Below are positions 10,360 to 22,779 of a stretch of 64,000 bases of DNA, piece by piece. Origin of the DNA: Tetragonia tetragonoides (lineage: Eukaryota; Streptophyta; Magnoliopsida; Caryophyllales; Aizoaceae). The DNA is taken from positions 11,534,001-11,598,000 of the forward strand of contig CM076141.1 of the NCBI GenBank assembly GCA_038025085.1. The letters run 5' to 3'. The notes under the pieces were generated by a model. The model did no database searches. It had not been told where the DNA came from and was given only the letters and a program-made list of their open reading frames with translations. Position 1 is the stretch's first letter. Each line of letters begins with the position of its first letter. The translations under genes and the position numbers were made by a program.

Positions 10360-13300
10360 ATGAGTTATGTACTGGAGACGCTGACGACAAAGAAGGAGGT
10401 AGACACCAAAATCAGAGACACCATTGACAAAGTACTTGTCCTTCGTTTTGGCCGTCCTGATGACAACATCTGCCTTCAACTTGACAACATCGTATTTCTC
10501 TCTCTCACTCTCCACCCCCTTAATTAATTCTTTTCCAACATTCTATTTCGTTTTTCTTTTGTTTTGATTTTCTATCTTTTTTTCCCTGCTATTCATATTG
10601 ATTTGCTCAATTGATTGATTTAGGAATTGTATCCAGGATTAGGCATAAAAAGGTAGCTCTTTTTTTCTTTTTTTCTTCTTTTAAAATTTCAGAAGTTTTG
10701 ATCACTATACCAAATGAATTACCATCAAAGTTCAAACAGAGAATTACCAAATTCGAAAATAAAAATTGGCTAAAAACAACCTGCCTTTTTGGATTTTCAC
10801 TGTCATGGGTAGATCTTTCAATGCATATTTGTGTAGAATTGTACAATAATTTGTTTAATATTTGTCGAATATGTTATGGAAAATCTTGTGGAATGTATGA
10901 GCAACTACAATGTTGCTGTTGTAGGGGTTATTAAGAAGTCTGTGAAGAGAAGCAATGGGAAAGAATTTGAATTTGGTGCCTAAATTATCCGAAAAGTCGA
11001 ACTTTTGATCATACAAGTTACAGTCTTGAAAACACTAAATTTACGGAAATTAGATGGTATTAACTACTTATCTTTTATATACTCGAACTCAAAGTAGATA
11101 TTATTTTGTTTGATGAGCAGGGCAAGACAATCCTTTTCAATTTAAAGCTTTCTGTTGTTGCTTTTCTGATTGCTGACTTTTGGTATTTGCCTTTTCCATT
11201 TAACTCAATTTTTTGATTTCTTTTGTTGATGCAGTTGGCTAAATCAGCTCGAGATGTTTCAAAGTTTTGTAGCATTGCATTGGTCGATATTGACTCAAAG
11301 GATGTAGAGGTGTATGTCAAGTACTTTGACATAACGCTAGTACCATCAACCGTCTTTTTCTTCAATGCTCACCATATGAAAATGGATTCAGGGTATGCTT
11401 AATTTATTTTATTTTATTTTATTAATGTATTTATAAACCATCAGGATGTTGTTTGTTCTTCTATTTAGTTGCTGTTGTCATGTCATCTGTAGAGAGTGGG
11501 GATTTCTGATGTAGCTTTGGTACTTTGTCTGTGGTGTCATGTCAACAAGATGAATCAGTGATAAAAGGGCATTATGCCATAGCGGATGGTTTAGTTCAAA
11601 CGCAATACTCATATCACTTGGAATCAAGAAACATGTTCTAGATCACTCCATTATACTTATTTTCTTGAAATGTCGTCTACAATTTTCTTGACTCTGATGA
11701 AACATGTTGTTTACACAAGATTTCTTCAATGAGATTTCTGGATTTTCGTGATTGGCCTATTGGGGTATGAATAAGCAACTTATCATCATATCAAGCACAG
11801 ACGCCAAAGAGTCCTTGTGTCTCCACTCTGTCAAGTCTGAAATTCTTCCTCTACTTCTCCTATCTCCATATCACGAACATACTTTTTTTTGTAGATAACA
11901 TTAATCCCATGGTCCCTAAAGTTAATGACCAGGAAAACCTCCAGTGGCCCTGATCGGAGTCATGGGACCATAGCACAAACACACTGGGCTTTGCGTCCCT
12001 TTGATGATCGATGAACTGAACTTGAAATTTGTGTAGGTTTCATCAGGGTTCAATGGTCTCATTGGTCAGCATGATGGAACCTACTGGTCCTCCAACTTGT
12101 TGGTGGGTTCCATACCTTTGAGGAGTCATGTTCAGAATATTCTGAGCTAATTACTGTGAATGGTAGTTAAACATGAAAAGTGATCCATCACATTATGAGC
12201 TCTAAAGTGAACTTTATTGCTCCTTTGATTGGTATCAACCATCCCTGGGTCAAGTTACTGCTTACTGAGTGCCCAAGAATAGTCTCCGCTCTCCAGTAGT
12301 TCTCTCCAAGATTTAGGTGAAGTAAAATTCACTGCGCTTCAATTTCCATCAAATTGTTCATCTTGATCACAGATTTTGCAGTTTGCAGCCTGTTCTCATC
12401 ACCTTTATATTTTCACCGGTTGGTCTCTAGGTGTGATGGCTGGTAGGGTTGGGACAAGGGGAGAAACCGATTAGCACGGGATCGCTAATTGTTTAACTGC
12501 ATAACAAATTGATTGCTTCTGAGACTGTATAATAAAGACTGTTTCTTGATCTGAAGAGTAGAAATTAAGAGAAGCTAGACTCTATGACTTTGTTGTCAAA
12601 GATAAGTGGGGGTGGCACTTGGGCGTCCTTTCTGTGGGATTTTAGACAAACTATTTTGCGAGAATATTTAATTTTTGGAATTTGTCTAAAGCTTATTGTA
12701 TCCACATAGTTGTATGACTAATAAAACAAGTTATAAGTAAAAGGAGTACAACAATATCCTTCCTATTTATTTGAACCAACCAAATGCTCTCTGTTAGTGA
12801 GACTCCAAGAGACTGAGTTGTTCTAGTATCAGAGATGAGGGATTTAACAGGATTTGCACTTTGTAGGTGGTAGAATAGTTAAAAACTTGAAATAGAAAGT
12901 GGTGATCGATTACAAAGCTTTATCAGCTTGGAAAGTTTAGAAAGTTTAACATTATCTTGGTCATGTTAGTTGGGCAAAGCTCGGATACCTATGTTATCTT
13001 AAAAATAAGAAATTTTGTCTTCATCATCATCATTAAAGCATTTATGTTATAAGCAATCAGCTTGTCGTCCTTAATTGTCTTCCAGCTTGACTGGCTCAAA
13101 CAAGTGTATTTGTTAGCAAAACTTTTGCATGAAGATGTTTACCTGACAGAATGAGACCTTGTTGCTCTTAGTATCTTCATTGATGCTGAACATGCCTATG
13201 TTGTTGGAGTTTTACATATTAATCCTAAGAGTGGCCGGATTAAAGGTTTAAATTTATTCATGTGCTGATACAGGACTGCAGATCACACTAAATGGATAGG

Positions 13301-14102
13301 AGCATTTTACAAGAAACAGGATTTTATTGATGTTGTCGAGGCAAGTTTCTGTACTCCCTGGAAGTGTTGTGCTTCATGCCATAATTGCTCTATAGCATCT
13401 CAACTAGCCCCATTTCCTTGAAATAAAAGTAATATATCAGTCAATCCTCTCCAAATTTCAAAAATCATCAAACCTAGTAAATGAGGGTGACGCGTGATTA
13501 CTGTTGTTAATAACCCGGGATGTGCCCTGGGAGTTTAGTTTTAGAAGAGTATGTAAACCTTACTCTGTAAAATAATACTACTAATTCACTTCCCAGTTGA
13601 GATTCAGAACACCCTTATTGAATACCTTTGGAAACAAATACGCTGATTTCAACTTTCTGAGCTGATAAGTTAAGCTGTCAGTAATTCTGATATGCTAGCA
13701 ATTCTACTTTAACGTTTTAAATACTAGAGTTAGCTTAGGTTGGTGCTACTTGCTTGTGTTAACGTGCTAATATATTATAGAAGTTATTCATTGCAATTTG
13801 CAAACAATTTCAGTTCTTCAAGCTAAGGATCCAACAAACAGACCTTTAGGGGAACCTTGTCCTTATACTTGGTCAATTTTCTCGTGGTAATATCTCTTAT
13901 GCAGCAGTTTACTGTAGAACACATGCACCGTATAGTATGCCATGATATGTTTAGGTATGGTATCCCGACTTTGAATTTTCAAATTTTCTTTGCATGCTTG
14001 CAGGCAATATTCACAGGAGCCATGAAAGGCAAGCTAATTGTGACATGTCCTTTGCCTCCTGAACGAATACCAAAGTTTCAGTTGTTTTACAAGGATGTAT
14101 GA
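10360..14102 (+). CDS. TXNL4B: Thioredoxin-like protein 4B / Dim1-family splicing factor
   Basis: Four exons: 10360-10491, 11235-11392, 13274-13340 and 14004-14102, together 456 nt coding 151 residues, close to the family's usual 149. The protein begins MSYVLETLTTKKEVD and contains VLVLRFGRPDD, IALVDIDSKDV, PSTVFFFNAHHMKMD, a KKQDFID stretch and the C-terminal TGAMKGKLIV, all matching the Dim1/DIB1 thioredoxin-fold family. Details (VLVLRFGR, HHMKMDSG, KGKLIV) fit the 4B (Dim2) branch better than the 4A/YLS8 branch. Dim1 proteins bind U5/tri-snRNP partners in the nucleus and act in pre-mRNA splicing; the fold lacks a redox CxxC here. The third intron uses a GC donor (GAG|GCAAGT) with a normal CAG acceptor; the other introns are GT-AG. 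No lesions seen. The 1.9-kb second intron has no recognisable element. Confidence 0.93.
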
Positions 14103-15561
14103 AAGGTAAAGCAGTGATTTTTAGTGTCCATAGTAGAGTGGGTCGAACATAATCTTAATGTTTAAAACTTAACTCTTGTACAGAGTAGGGCTGTCATTAT
14201 GTCTTGCAAGCTACTACTATCATGTATCCGCTTGTATGATAAAATTTACAACCTTTTCTTTGATCTTCACCGCAGCCAAGTCAAATGCCTGTAAAATTTA
14301 GTTGTCAACTTTACCGAGTCTTCATCATACGAGGGGCGGCTGGAATTGCAGAAGCTGAGGGAGTTAGTTAGATCATGAACTCATTTGGAACGGGTTCTTT
14401 ATTTCTTGATTTCTGAGGTACAAGAAGGAGAACAATGCTTCAGCTTTACTGTAGCTAAATCATAATCCTCACGTCTAAACACTATTGTACATTCTACAAT
14501 CTTCTGTAGTGTGAGTGCAAGTGTAACGAATGTTTTCCTATTTGGAGCATTTGGATATATGAAACATTCGCACCATAATTGAAAATACTTATATATACTC
14601 AGCAATAAAATTTCTACCAACTTGATACGTTAGTTTAGTTTAATTGATTTTGGAAACATTATCACAATTCACATCACATGACATGTTAAATAGTCTGTGT
14701 TGTATCTAACCCAAAACCAATTTTAGGATAAATGTTAGCGAGTTAGAATTGAAAAATAACTAAAGCTAGAGATCGGAATTCATAACTTATATACCTTTTA
14801 TAAGGTTAGAGTAGTGTTTATGAACCAATAATATATAAGTTACGAATTGTTATGGTAGTGTTTATAAACTAATCGTATATAAGTTATGAACCTTTCGTTT
14901 ATTAGAATTTTGTGTGTGAACCTACAATATATAGTTGTGAACTTTTAAGGACTCTTTTGTCCACATATTGATTTATTTTATGTTACAAACTTGAGTATTA
15001 GATTTTCTTTATGAACCTATGATATCTACAACCGATTTCCGATACGTTTAGACTTCTAGAAAAAGTGAAAATTTGGTTTAATAAGCTAAAAGCAACAAAA
15101 GATTTGTTGTCCCCTTATCCCCTTTGGTGTGCTAACATTATCAACCACCTCATTGGATCAATAATCATTACCACCACACAATCATCACCACCGCACAATC
15201 ATTACCCTCAGTGATAGGGGTGTGCAGAAAATCTGAGTATCCAGTACTGGAATCAGAATTCGAGTATCCGAGTGTCCAAACATGAATATACGTATACCCA
15301 TTTTACCCTTAAGAAAGATAAAAAATTAGTATGCATGAAGTTATTGAGATTATTGCTACATATAATTTGTAATTAATCACTGTTTCCTTTTTGTCTCTAT
15401 CTAAAACAAACAAAGTCACAACCCAATATTTTGGTCTAGAAACGATCTACCAACTTGTCAACTTCTAAACCATCTCTTGATTCCTTACTTCTCGATTGGT
15501 TTCAACTTCTAAAATCGACCATCCATGCACGTGCACGTCCACGTCTCAGGAATAGGCTTTT
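14103..15561. other. 3' UTR of the TXNL4B-like gene and intergenic DNA
   Basis: The first few hundred bases are probably 3' UTR, possibly spliced (a GTAA at about 14106 and a CAG at about 14183 could be a UTR intron). At about 14820-14950 there are diverged repeats around ATATAAGTTA.GAA. At 15150-15210 there are short CAATCATTACCACCA-like direct repeats. No gene is supported. Confidence 0.5.
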
Positions 15562-15566
15562 GGTAC

Positions 15567-16315
15567 TGTAGGCACTAAAAATTTATTAAGTGTCTTAATT
15601 GATTTTAATTAATTATTTTGGGTTAAAATATATTTAGCTTAATTTAATTAATTAATTCCGAAAATTAAGATGGGCCAAAAGTCATCAAAATGGGCTTATA
15701 TTTAACCCTTGGGCCAATCCACACCTGTTGGGCCAAATAAACAGTTATATCGGCCAAACCCACAATAACGACTACCAAATCAAGAAATTGGGCCAGTCCA
15801 TGACTACCAAGCCCGTTAATAGATCGGAGCTCCATGTTCCTCTCTATAAATATCAAAGTCTCACTTCATTCCAGAGGTTGGAAATTATCTACAAGCAGAA
15901 AGCCCTGCCTGAGCATTTCCTCCACTGCCTTTGCAACCTTAATCGAGATTCAAGTCTTCAAAGACCCTCGATCAAGAACATTCAAATTGAAGAATTGCAC
16001 AAGCACAACTTCAACGATTTACAAGTCATCACAAGGTGCACTTACATCACAACACTTCCATTCGAGATCAAGCCTGGGCCCTCGAATCCGGATCTAGGTG
16101 TTCGCCGCAACTTTCGGAGGATACATCACTACTTCGCTCGAGATCAAGTCAATCAACCCTCGACTCAAAGTCAACATGGAGGCAGAATCAGAGGATTAAT
16201 TTATTTGTTCATTGTAATAGATAGAAATACAGAGATTGTAACCCATACATTCAAATCAATACAAATTATATTTGTTCAACTTATTTTTACCTACGCATTA
16301 AATTTATTGTCTACA
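15567..16315 (+). mobile_element. Solo LTR (749 bp)
   Basis: Begins TGTAGGCACTAAAAA and ends TTATTGTCTACA, so the ends are inverted TGTAG/CTACA. It is flanked by the 5-bp duplication GGTAC at 15562-15566 and 16316-16320. A TATAAATAT box lies at about 15844. The 235-codon open frame overlapping it has no recognisable domain and crosses the LTR boundary, so I do not treat it as a gene. Superfamily not determined; Gypsy is plausible from length. Confidence 0.87.
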
Positions 16316-16320
16316 GGTAC

Positions 16321-16698
16321 CTCTCATGTTGTGCAGCCATATCTGATTGAATTCTACTTCGGTGTAGAATCTTCCACCTGTTGTTCACCATGGTTTTTGC
16401 CATTATTTGCTACTCAAAATATGAATAATAAATAATATATTAATATTAATATTACAATTATAGAGTTTTTTTTTTTTAAATTATTAGCAAAGTTTATTGA
16501 GTTTTCATCCAACAATATATAAAAGGAAAGTGGACAAGTAATATAATATAAATAGACACGAACTAATGTTCATAAGGTTGAAAAAGTTTGTGCCATCAAA
16601 TAATAGATATATACGCCATGAACATAAAAACACGTATTTGATTGTAGGTAGGATTCAGTATGTAATTGAATGTGTCTAGTAAGGGTTTGCTTAATTGC
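16321..16698. other. AT-rich spacer, nothing recognised
   Basis: Short AT-rich interval between the solo LTR and the last exon of the minus-strand gene fragment. It probably includes that fragment's 3' UTR. Confidence 0.5.
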
Positions 16699-17127
16699 TT
16701 ATAGTACTCTATACCTTCTCAATTTTTCATCCTTTTGTCTCCGTATCTCATCCATCTTTTTCAGATCCTTGTCTCGTTTATAATTCAAGATCAAGGTGGG
16801 AGTCCTATCATTATAATTTGCAACAAAATTCAGTGTACATTAACTTTGGAATGTAAAAAGAGGAACATACTGGTATGGATAGAATAAACCCACCATAAAA
16901 CCACTGACGTGGCCGCAAACGCTAGTAAACCCAAGCCATTTACCTGAGAAGATGAAAATTAATTAAGTCATATAATTTATAAATGCAAATCAAATTTTTG
17001 CTTACAATACATTGTTAATTGGTGTGACTTAATTCCAGATTTTCTCGATCGAGATATGAAGAATTAGAACTTACCAGTTTGCCAAAACTTGTGCTTTGCT
17101 ATAGTCTTGAATGTATTAATAATCGTC
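16699..17127 (-). pseudogene. 3' end (three exons) of an unidentified membrane protein gene
   Basis: Three minus-strand exons (17075-17127, 16871-16943, 16699-16804) have proper GT-AG borders and join in one frame, ending in TAA. The predicted C-terminus contains KFWQTGKWLGF, a hydrophobic segment with CGHVSGFMVGLFYPY, then a basic tail (NYKRDKDLKKMDEIRRQ). The GH-x3-G pattern in a membrane segment is reminiscent of rhomboid-like proteins, but I cannot assign a family. No upstream exons are visible in the 0.9 kb before the thiolase 3' end, so this is probably a truncated duplicate; missed short exons are the alternative. Confidence 0.45.
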
Positions 17128-18040
17128 CTGTAATTTTTTTTTTATTTTTATATTAGAAATAAATCTACTTACAACAAAATCCATAATAGGTTCCTATTTA
17201 TAGTGTTCAACATAGAAAATCAATCAAACCACAATTATTATTGTTGATATTGTTGATTGATGCAAGCAACTTCAAAGAGAAGAACGATTTTATGGTGTAA
17301 AAAGCTACAATATATACAAATCATAATGAGAGAGAAAATTTGAAACTTTAACTCCCACAAAATCCTACACACAAATCATAATGCATTACAATTCCAAATA
17401 CAATATAGTGATATACTTGTTACAAATTCTACCCAGTTAAAACTGTTACGAACCAATGTGGGCAATGTTGAAATATTTCATCTTTCAGTTTGTTGGGTTA
17501 TATTATGTGTACGTAGTTGCTACAAATTTACAATAGATATCTTGCTCTTCAACCCAAATTTTGGAATAGAACGTTTCATAATTAAGATTTACAAAAAGAA
17601 AAGCACCCAAAAGAAAAAGAAAAGCACCAAAAAGAAAATTGTACTGTAATTCAAAATTTTAATCGTGTACCTGTGATAACTAGCCATGACACACGTCACC
17701 TAAGATATTTGGGCCTAACCTTGCTTAAGAGATAAGAGTGCCGAACCACTCACACCAACCACTTATTGGTCAAGTAAACGTAAAATTAACATAAAGAAGG
17801 AAACAAGGCACGCTTGACTTTAGCAAAACTGCTTTTACTATCAAATGTATATCTTTTATTTTCACCAGGTTCACAGACGAGGAAAGAATCCGCAATTTTA
17901 TTGATAAATAGATAGAGGAGCAGAGAAACATTACAAGATCTTTCTCATGACATTTTAGAGGAGCAGAGAAACATTACAAGATCTTTCTCATGACATTTTT
18001 TACATTAATCTGAAAAAATTGTCCCTTTACAACTGAACAA
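17128..18040. other. Spacer and thiolase 3' UTR
   Basis: AT-rich DNA with a purine-rich AAAGAAAAGCACC-like repeat at about 17595-17640. The right part is the likely 3' UTR of the minus-strand thiolase. No coding signal found. Confidence 0.5.
17914..17999. repeat. 43-bp tandem duplication
   Basis: Two essentially identical 43-bp units (17914-17956 and 17957-17999), each beginning AGAGGAGCAGAGAAAC, in the presumed 3' UTR of the thiolase. Confidence 0.9.
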
Positions 18041-21000
18041 CTATTTCGCATCCCTTGATAAAAGGTTGTTCGTTTCAACAACACGGGCGTTACATAATTC
18101 ATCGACGTGATCACCTCTTTCAAAAACAGCTGCAGCCCCCATGCCACTACCTGAAACTCCAGGATTGTTGATGAGATTACTAATTGACTTCAGCTTCACA
18201 TTAATTATTTTGGTGACATTGATTTCTATGTAGATTAAGTAACTTGTAGTTCCCATTTGTATTTTTTTTAAGGTGGTTCGGTTCATACGTGCTTAAATCA
18301 CCTGACTGCCTGTAGTAGTGTGCAGGGGATAGAAAGAGACAGACCTATGCACATGGAGATAACCCCAAAACGGCAGTCTTTTCCTTGGCGTTTCATCTCA
18401 TTCAGTAAAGTTGCAACACAGCGGGCACCTGCCAGAAGTGCGAAAGAGATCTCACTAATCAAAACAACTCAACATTCAAGAATCGACTACAACATATTCA
18501 GTACACGCTAAAATGGCATCTATAGCTGTTGTAATATAGATGTAAGTTCATTCATAGCTGTCAATTTCACATAAAATTGCTTTTCTTATTACTTATCAGA
18601 ATCTAGGCAATCAAAACAGAGAATGGAAAGAAATACATCACATTTCCAAAGTGAAAACTGAGGTTAGAAGTTTCAGCAAATTCATGCACAAAATATGCTG
18701 GGTGACCAAAGTTTAGTTAGGCACCTGTAGCTCCCAAAGGATGACCTAGAGCTATTGCTCCTCCATTAACATTGACTTTCTCTGCATTAAGATTCAGCAT
18801 TTTACGGCAGCACACATATTGTGAAGCAAAGGCCTGCACAGACAACAAAAGGACTTGAGAAACTATGTAGCCTGCGCCAAGCAAAAAATCTGTGTGGCCT
18901 TTTCAAAACCACTAACCTCATTTATCTCAAATAGGTTAATGTCATCAAGCTTCAGACCAGCAGATTTTACAGCAGCTGGAATGGCAACAGCTGGGCCAAC
19001 GCCCATAACAGCAGGATCCACACCAACAGCAGAAAAGCTCCTAATATATGCAACACATGACAGTGTATTGAGATTCAACAATTGACATAAAATCATAAAA
19101 TTTGCCTAAAGTTTTAATCTACCAATCAGGCTGGAAACATGCTGTTGTTATGTGAAGCTAACAGACAGTACCAAACTACAAGCTAACTGTACCCCTCCCC
19201 TTACACTTTCAAATTCTGAAATTAAATTAGATGGTCATTAAAGCACAGGGTCAAGCTGACTTCCTGACTCAGTAGATTTTTCTTGACCATAAAGAAAAAT
19301 AGATCTCATCAACGCGCACCTTGTTCCTACTGCCTACTCCACATCTTTTCTTGAGAAAGTACTCTCCACTGGTTGAGCACCGAAAACTAGGGTGCCATCG
19401 AGCTAAACACTCGACAGAAAGGTTACGGAATAAGGCAAGTGTGGCTCTAGATAAGCTAGTTAACTGAATCGAGGAGAGGAAGTTTTCAATAATGATCATT
19501 AACACCACCCACTGGGCTTAATGAACACAGAAAAGCACTTCAAAACATGACTCTCAGAGAAGCGACATCCTGCTACATATAAAGTTTCATAGTAATGGAT
19601 CTGAAAGAGGTTACTAGTACTTAGTTCCCAGTGAACCCCAAATCATTTGTCTACCAATGTTAGAAGCTCCTGTTATAGTATTAGTAGGGGTTGAGATGTT
19701 GTGCATGAAGCTGGTTATAAGAATTTTCTGCATTTGCCCATATTTTATAAACTAAGATCATTGCAATAAGTTATTCAGGCGTAACCGAAAAGGCACCATG
19801 ATATATTCCATACTGGGGCGTCCTGGTATAAAGTTTTAAGCAAGTCCCCTCTACCATCAAAGGGATTAGAAGGGCAAGGGAATGGGTTTAGAGAAGAATT
19901 TACCTAAAAACACCAAGAATTGGAAGCCTTTTCTGAATTGCTAAACTTCTTTTCATGAGCAGAACTGCCATCACTCACCTGGCTAGAATTACCTAAAGAA
20001 TAGCAAAAAGACTTTCAAATTTACAGAGAGTTTGTTTGTCCATCATTTATTTCTGCAATAGTTGCAATACTGAGATACCCGCAGTAGAGCTACCATCCTT
20101 TTTGAAGGCCGGCTTTAACTTAGCCAAATCTGATGTGGTAGTGTTGGGACGAATTCCATCATCAACGGAAATTATGACATGTTTTTCCTCTCCAGTTTTT
20201 GGATCCACAATCTGGGAAACAAAACAATAAAATAAACAACACAGGATTTTCTATTTTGTAGGAAACATCCATGAGATTACCTTGGTAGAGACTGGAATAA
20301 TTTCCTCTCTGAATTTTCCAGATGCAGTGGCTGCAGCAGCACGCCTATGAGATTCCATCTGATAACACATTAATTACAAACTGAATCAATACTTGCAGCC
20401 CTAGAAGATAGATGCAACCAGGTTAAAATGTTAATGGATCTTACAGCAGCCTGGTCTTGTTCTTGCCTTGTCACACCATAACGATGTGCAACATTTTCTG
20501 AAGTTATACCCATGGGAAGAAGACAATCTCGTGCTTGTGGAAATTCTTCTACCTGCCACAGAATGTTTGCAGTGTTTCATGCTTAGCAACTACAGCAACC
20601 TCTTTTTGTTGTAAGTGCTGAAAACATAAAGTTGAAATTACTTTTGGGTTAATCTGCCGAAGCCTATCAACACGATCAGTTGTCATGGACTCTACTCCAG
20701 CACCTATACCTGTTGGAACATAATAAGATATTATGGCGTGCAAATTAAAGTGATTATTGAAAGATATATAGAAAGTAGAATGACATATATTTCTGACCTA
20801 TGTCATAAAATCCTGCCTTTATAGAGGCAGCTACATCAGCAACTGCTTGAAGACCAGAAGAACACTGCCTGTTGACAGTTCTGATGGGTACCGTGTCTGA
20901 AACGAAAAGAACCAATATTCAGGTCCTCTACACACATCTATTCTCCAAGACATGAATAGGATTGTATTATAAAGGACCAATAGCTATCAATTAACATTTT

Positions 21001-22715
21001 GAAGATACTCTCTAACCCATCTATCATAAATGATAGTACAAGATTAATAAATATGCCAAAGGTCTAAACATTATCATGATAAGCCATTTCGCACAAAGTA
21101 TTCTAGGAAGTATGCTACATTTTTCAGTACAAGTTAATAGTAATACTGATCACCAAGACAGTTTCAGCCTCACAAAGCACTGAGTTGACACAACGTACCT
21201 GGAAAACCGGCATAGAATGCTGCCATCCTGCACTCCATTGCTCTTGCTGAACCTGGGGCCAAAACTGTACCCACCACTATATCCCCCACCTCACAGGGGT
21301 TAACATTTGTCTTCTCTATCAGTGCCTGTAAGCATACATTCATCCAAGTTCAAAGTTATAAAGGTTGATTTGACTTGATAATCAATTTCCCCCCCCCCCT
21401 CCAAAGGTATTGTATAGGCAAAGCGAAGAGCCATGAAAGATTTATTTGCAAAATTAATTACAAGCATACTGTATTAGCACAATCACCTTCAAGACAGGAG
21501 CAAGTAGATCATCAGCAAGTGTGTCCTTGAAACTCCCACGTTTTGCTTTGCAGATTGCAGTTCGGTAAGCACTGTTGAATGAGTTGTTAAGATTCTTCTA
21601 AGACCAAAGAAATGAAAGAATACAGATGTAACTAACTATCTAACATATCATCAACTACGCCGCCCTTCACAACTGAGATCTCACCTTCACTCTCAGTCAC
21701 ACAACCAAAAGCATGCACACACATTGACATAAACATGAAGTATGACACATACAAGTGACAGAACACATACACAACCAGCACAAACACCCCCCCCTCCAAA
21801 AGAGCAATAAATTAGGAAACTTACGCAACGATGACTACATCATCTCCAAAAGCAGCATTTCTTTCATAGGCTCCACCCTTTCCAGACGAGCAAATCGAAG
21901 ACTGAGTAATCGATCACCCCGAAATAAAATAAATTAATAAATAGGAGTATAAGACATAGGGAACATAATCAAACTACCATATTGTGTTCCAGAAATACAC
22001 CTAGGAATTTTTTGCAGATTTTTCCTAACGTGATCCACACAGTGTGGTGTTTCTTCTTCCCTAATTTACACTCATCACTTCCTTCCGTGATATTAAATAA
22101 ACATTCTTTATGACTGAAAATATTAGTCACTAGTGTAACTTGAACTAACAATATGACTATTAATCCCAGACAAAGGGACTAAAAAACATAGGATTGCAAA
22201 GTGCAATTCTTTTGATTAGCATCTGCAACCTGTCGTGACTGTCTAAAGAGCATCTCCATTCTCCAATGCCACAAAACTTGAAGGGGTTTTTATTGTTGAC
22301 AATTAAAATTAAAAAACAGTTATACAAACCTTCATGTTGTAATGCTACAAATTTCTAAGAAGGTTTTTGTATGTGGTACATCATAGCCTATAAACCAGGT
22401 TTTGGTTTGTATAAATCTGAGATTTATAGGTTCATCACTGATGGAAATGAGGTTTGTTTTTTCTCCACGAACCTTCCATAAGAACCTTGCATTGAAGACG
22501 CTCTTTTACATACTACGAGTCCTTTTTTTGTTTCCTTGCAATAATTGAGTACCAAATAATGCAGAACAAAAAATGTAAAATTGCTATGAAATCAGAAAAG
22601 TTACTATTATTATATAATTATGCAAAACTTACAGAGATGTATGAGTCATGAGATTGAGGTGGGCAAGAGTTGGGATTTAGGTGTTGCAGAAGCACTCTCT
22701 GCCTGTTCATTGCCT

Positions 22716-22722
<7 letters not shown>
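18041..22722 (-). CDS. KAT2: Peroxisomal 3-ketoacyl-CoA thiolase (KAT2/PED1-like), frame-shifted as read
   Basis: Fourteen exons: 22633-22722, 21825-21901, 21487-21571, 21199-21325, 20799-20896, 20642-20709, 20445-20552, 20281-20358, 20079-20211, 19904-19992, 18917-19040, 18725-18833, 18345-18428 and 18041-18150. The product catalyses the last, thiolytic step of fatty-acid beta-oxidation in peroxisomes and is also used in jasmonate and IBA metabolism. Exon 1 carries a PTS2 import signal (RQRVLLQHL at residues 8-16). Catalytic Cys138 is in NRQCSSG, the GHP histidine in [10 protein letters not shown], and the second Cys in SMCIGSGMG. Exon 10 is 8 nt shorter than needed to encode the conserved VSDGAGAV segment, and exon 5 is 1 nt short (AAGG where AAAGG is expected). 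Total 1380 nt; nine more would give the usual 462 residues. So it is either a recent pseudogene or a gene with assembly errors. Confidence 0.88.

Positions 22723-22774
<52 letters not shown>
22722..22774. repeat. (CT)n microsatellite at the thiolase start codon
   Basis: About 26 CT units directly upstream of the thiolase ATG. In the mRNA it reads as a GA tract ending at the start codon, so it lies in the 5' leader. Confidence 0.95.

Positions 22775-22779
<5 letters not shown>

Noticed and set aside
15728..16435. 235-codon open frame
   Set aside because: It starts inside a solo LTR and crosses its right boundary and target duplication; no domain is recognisable.
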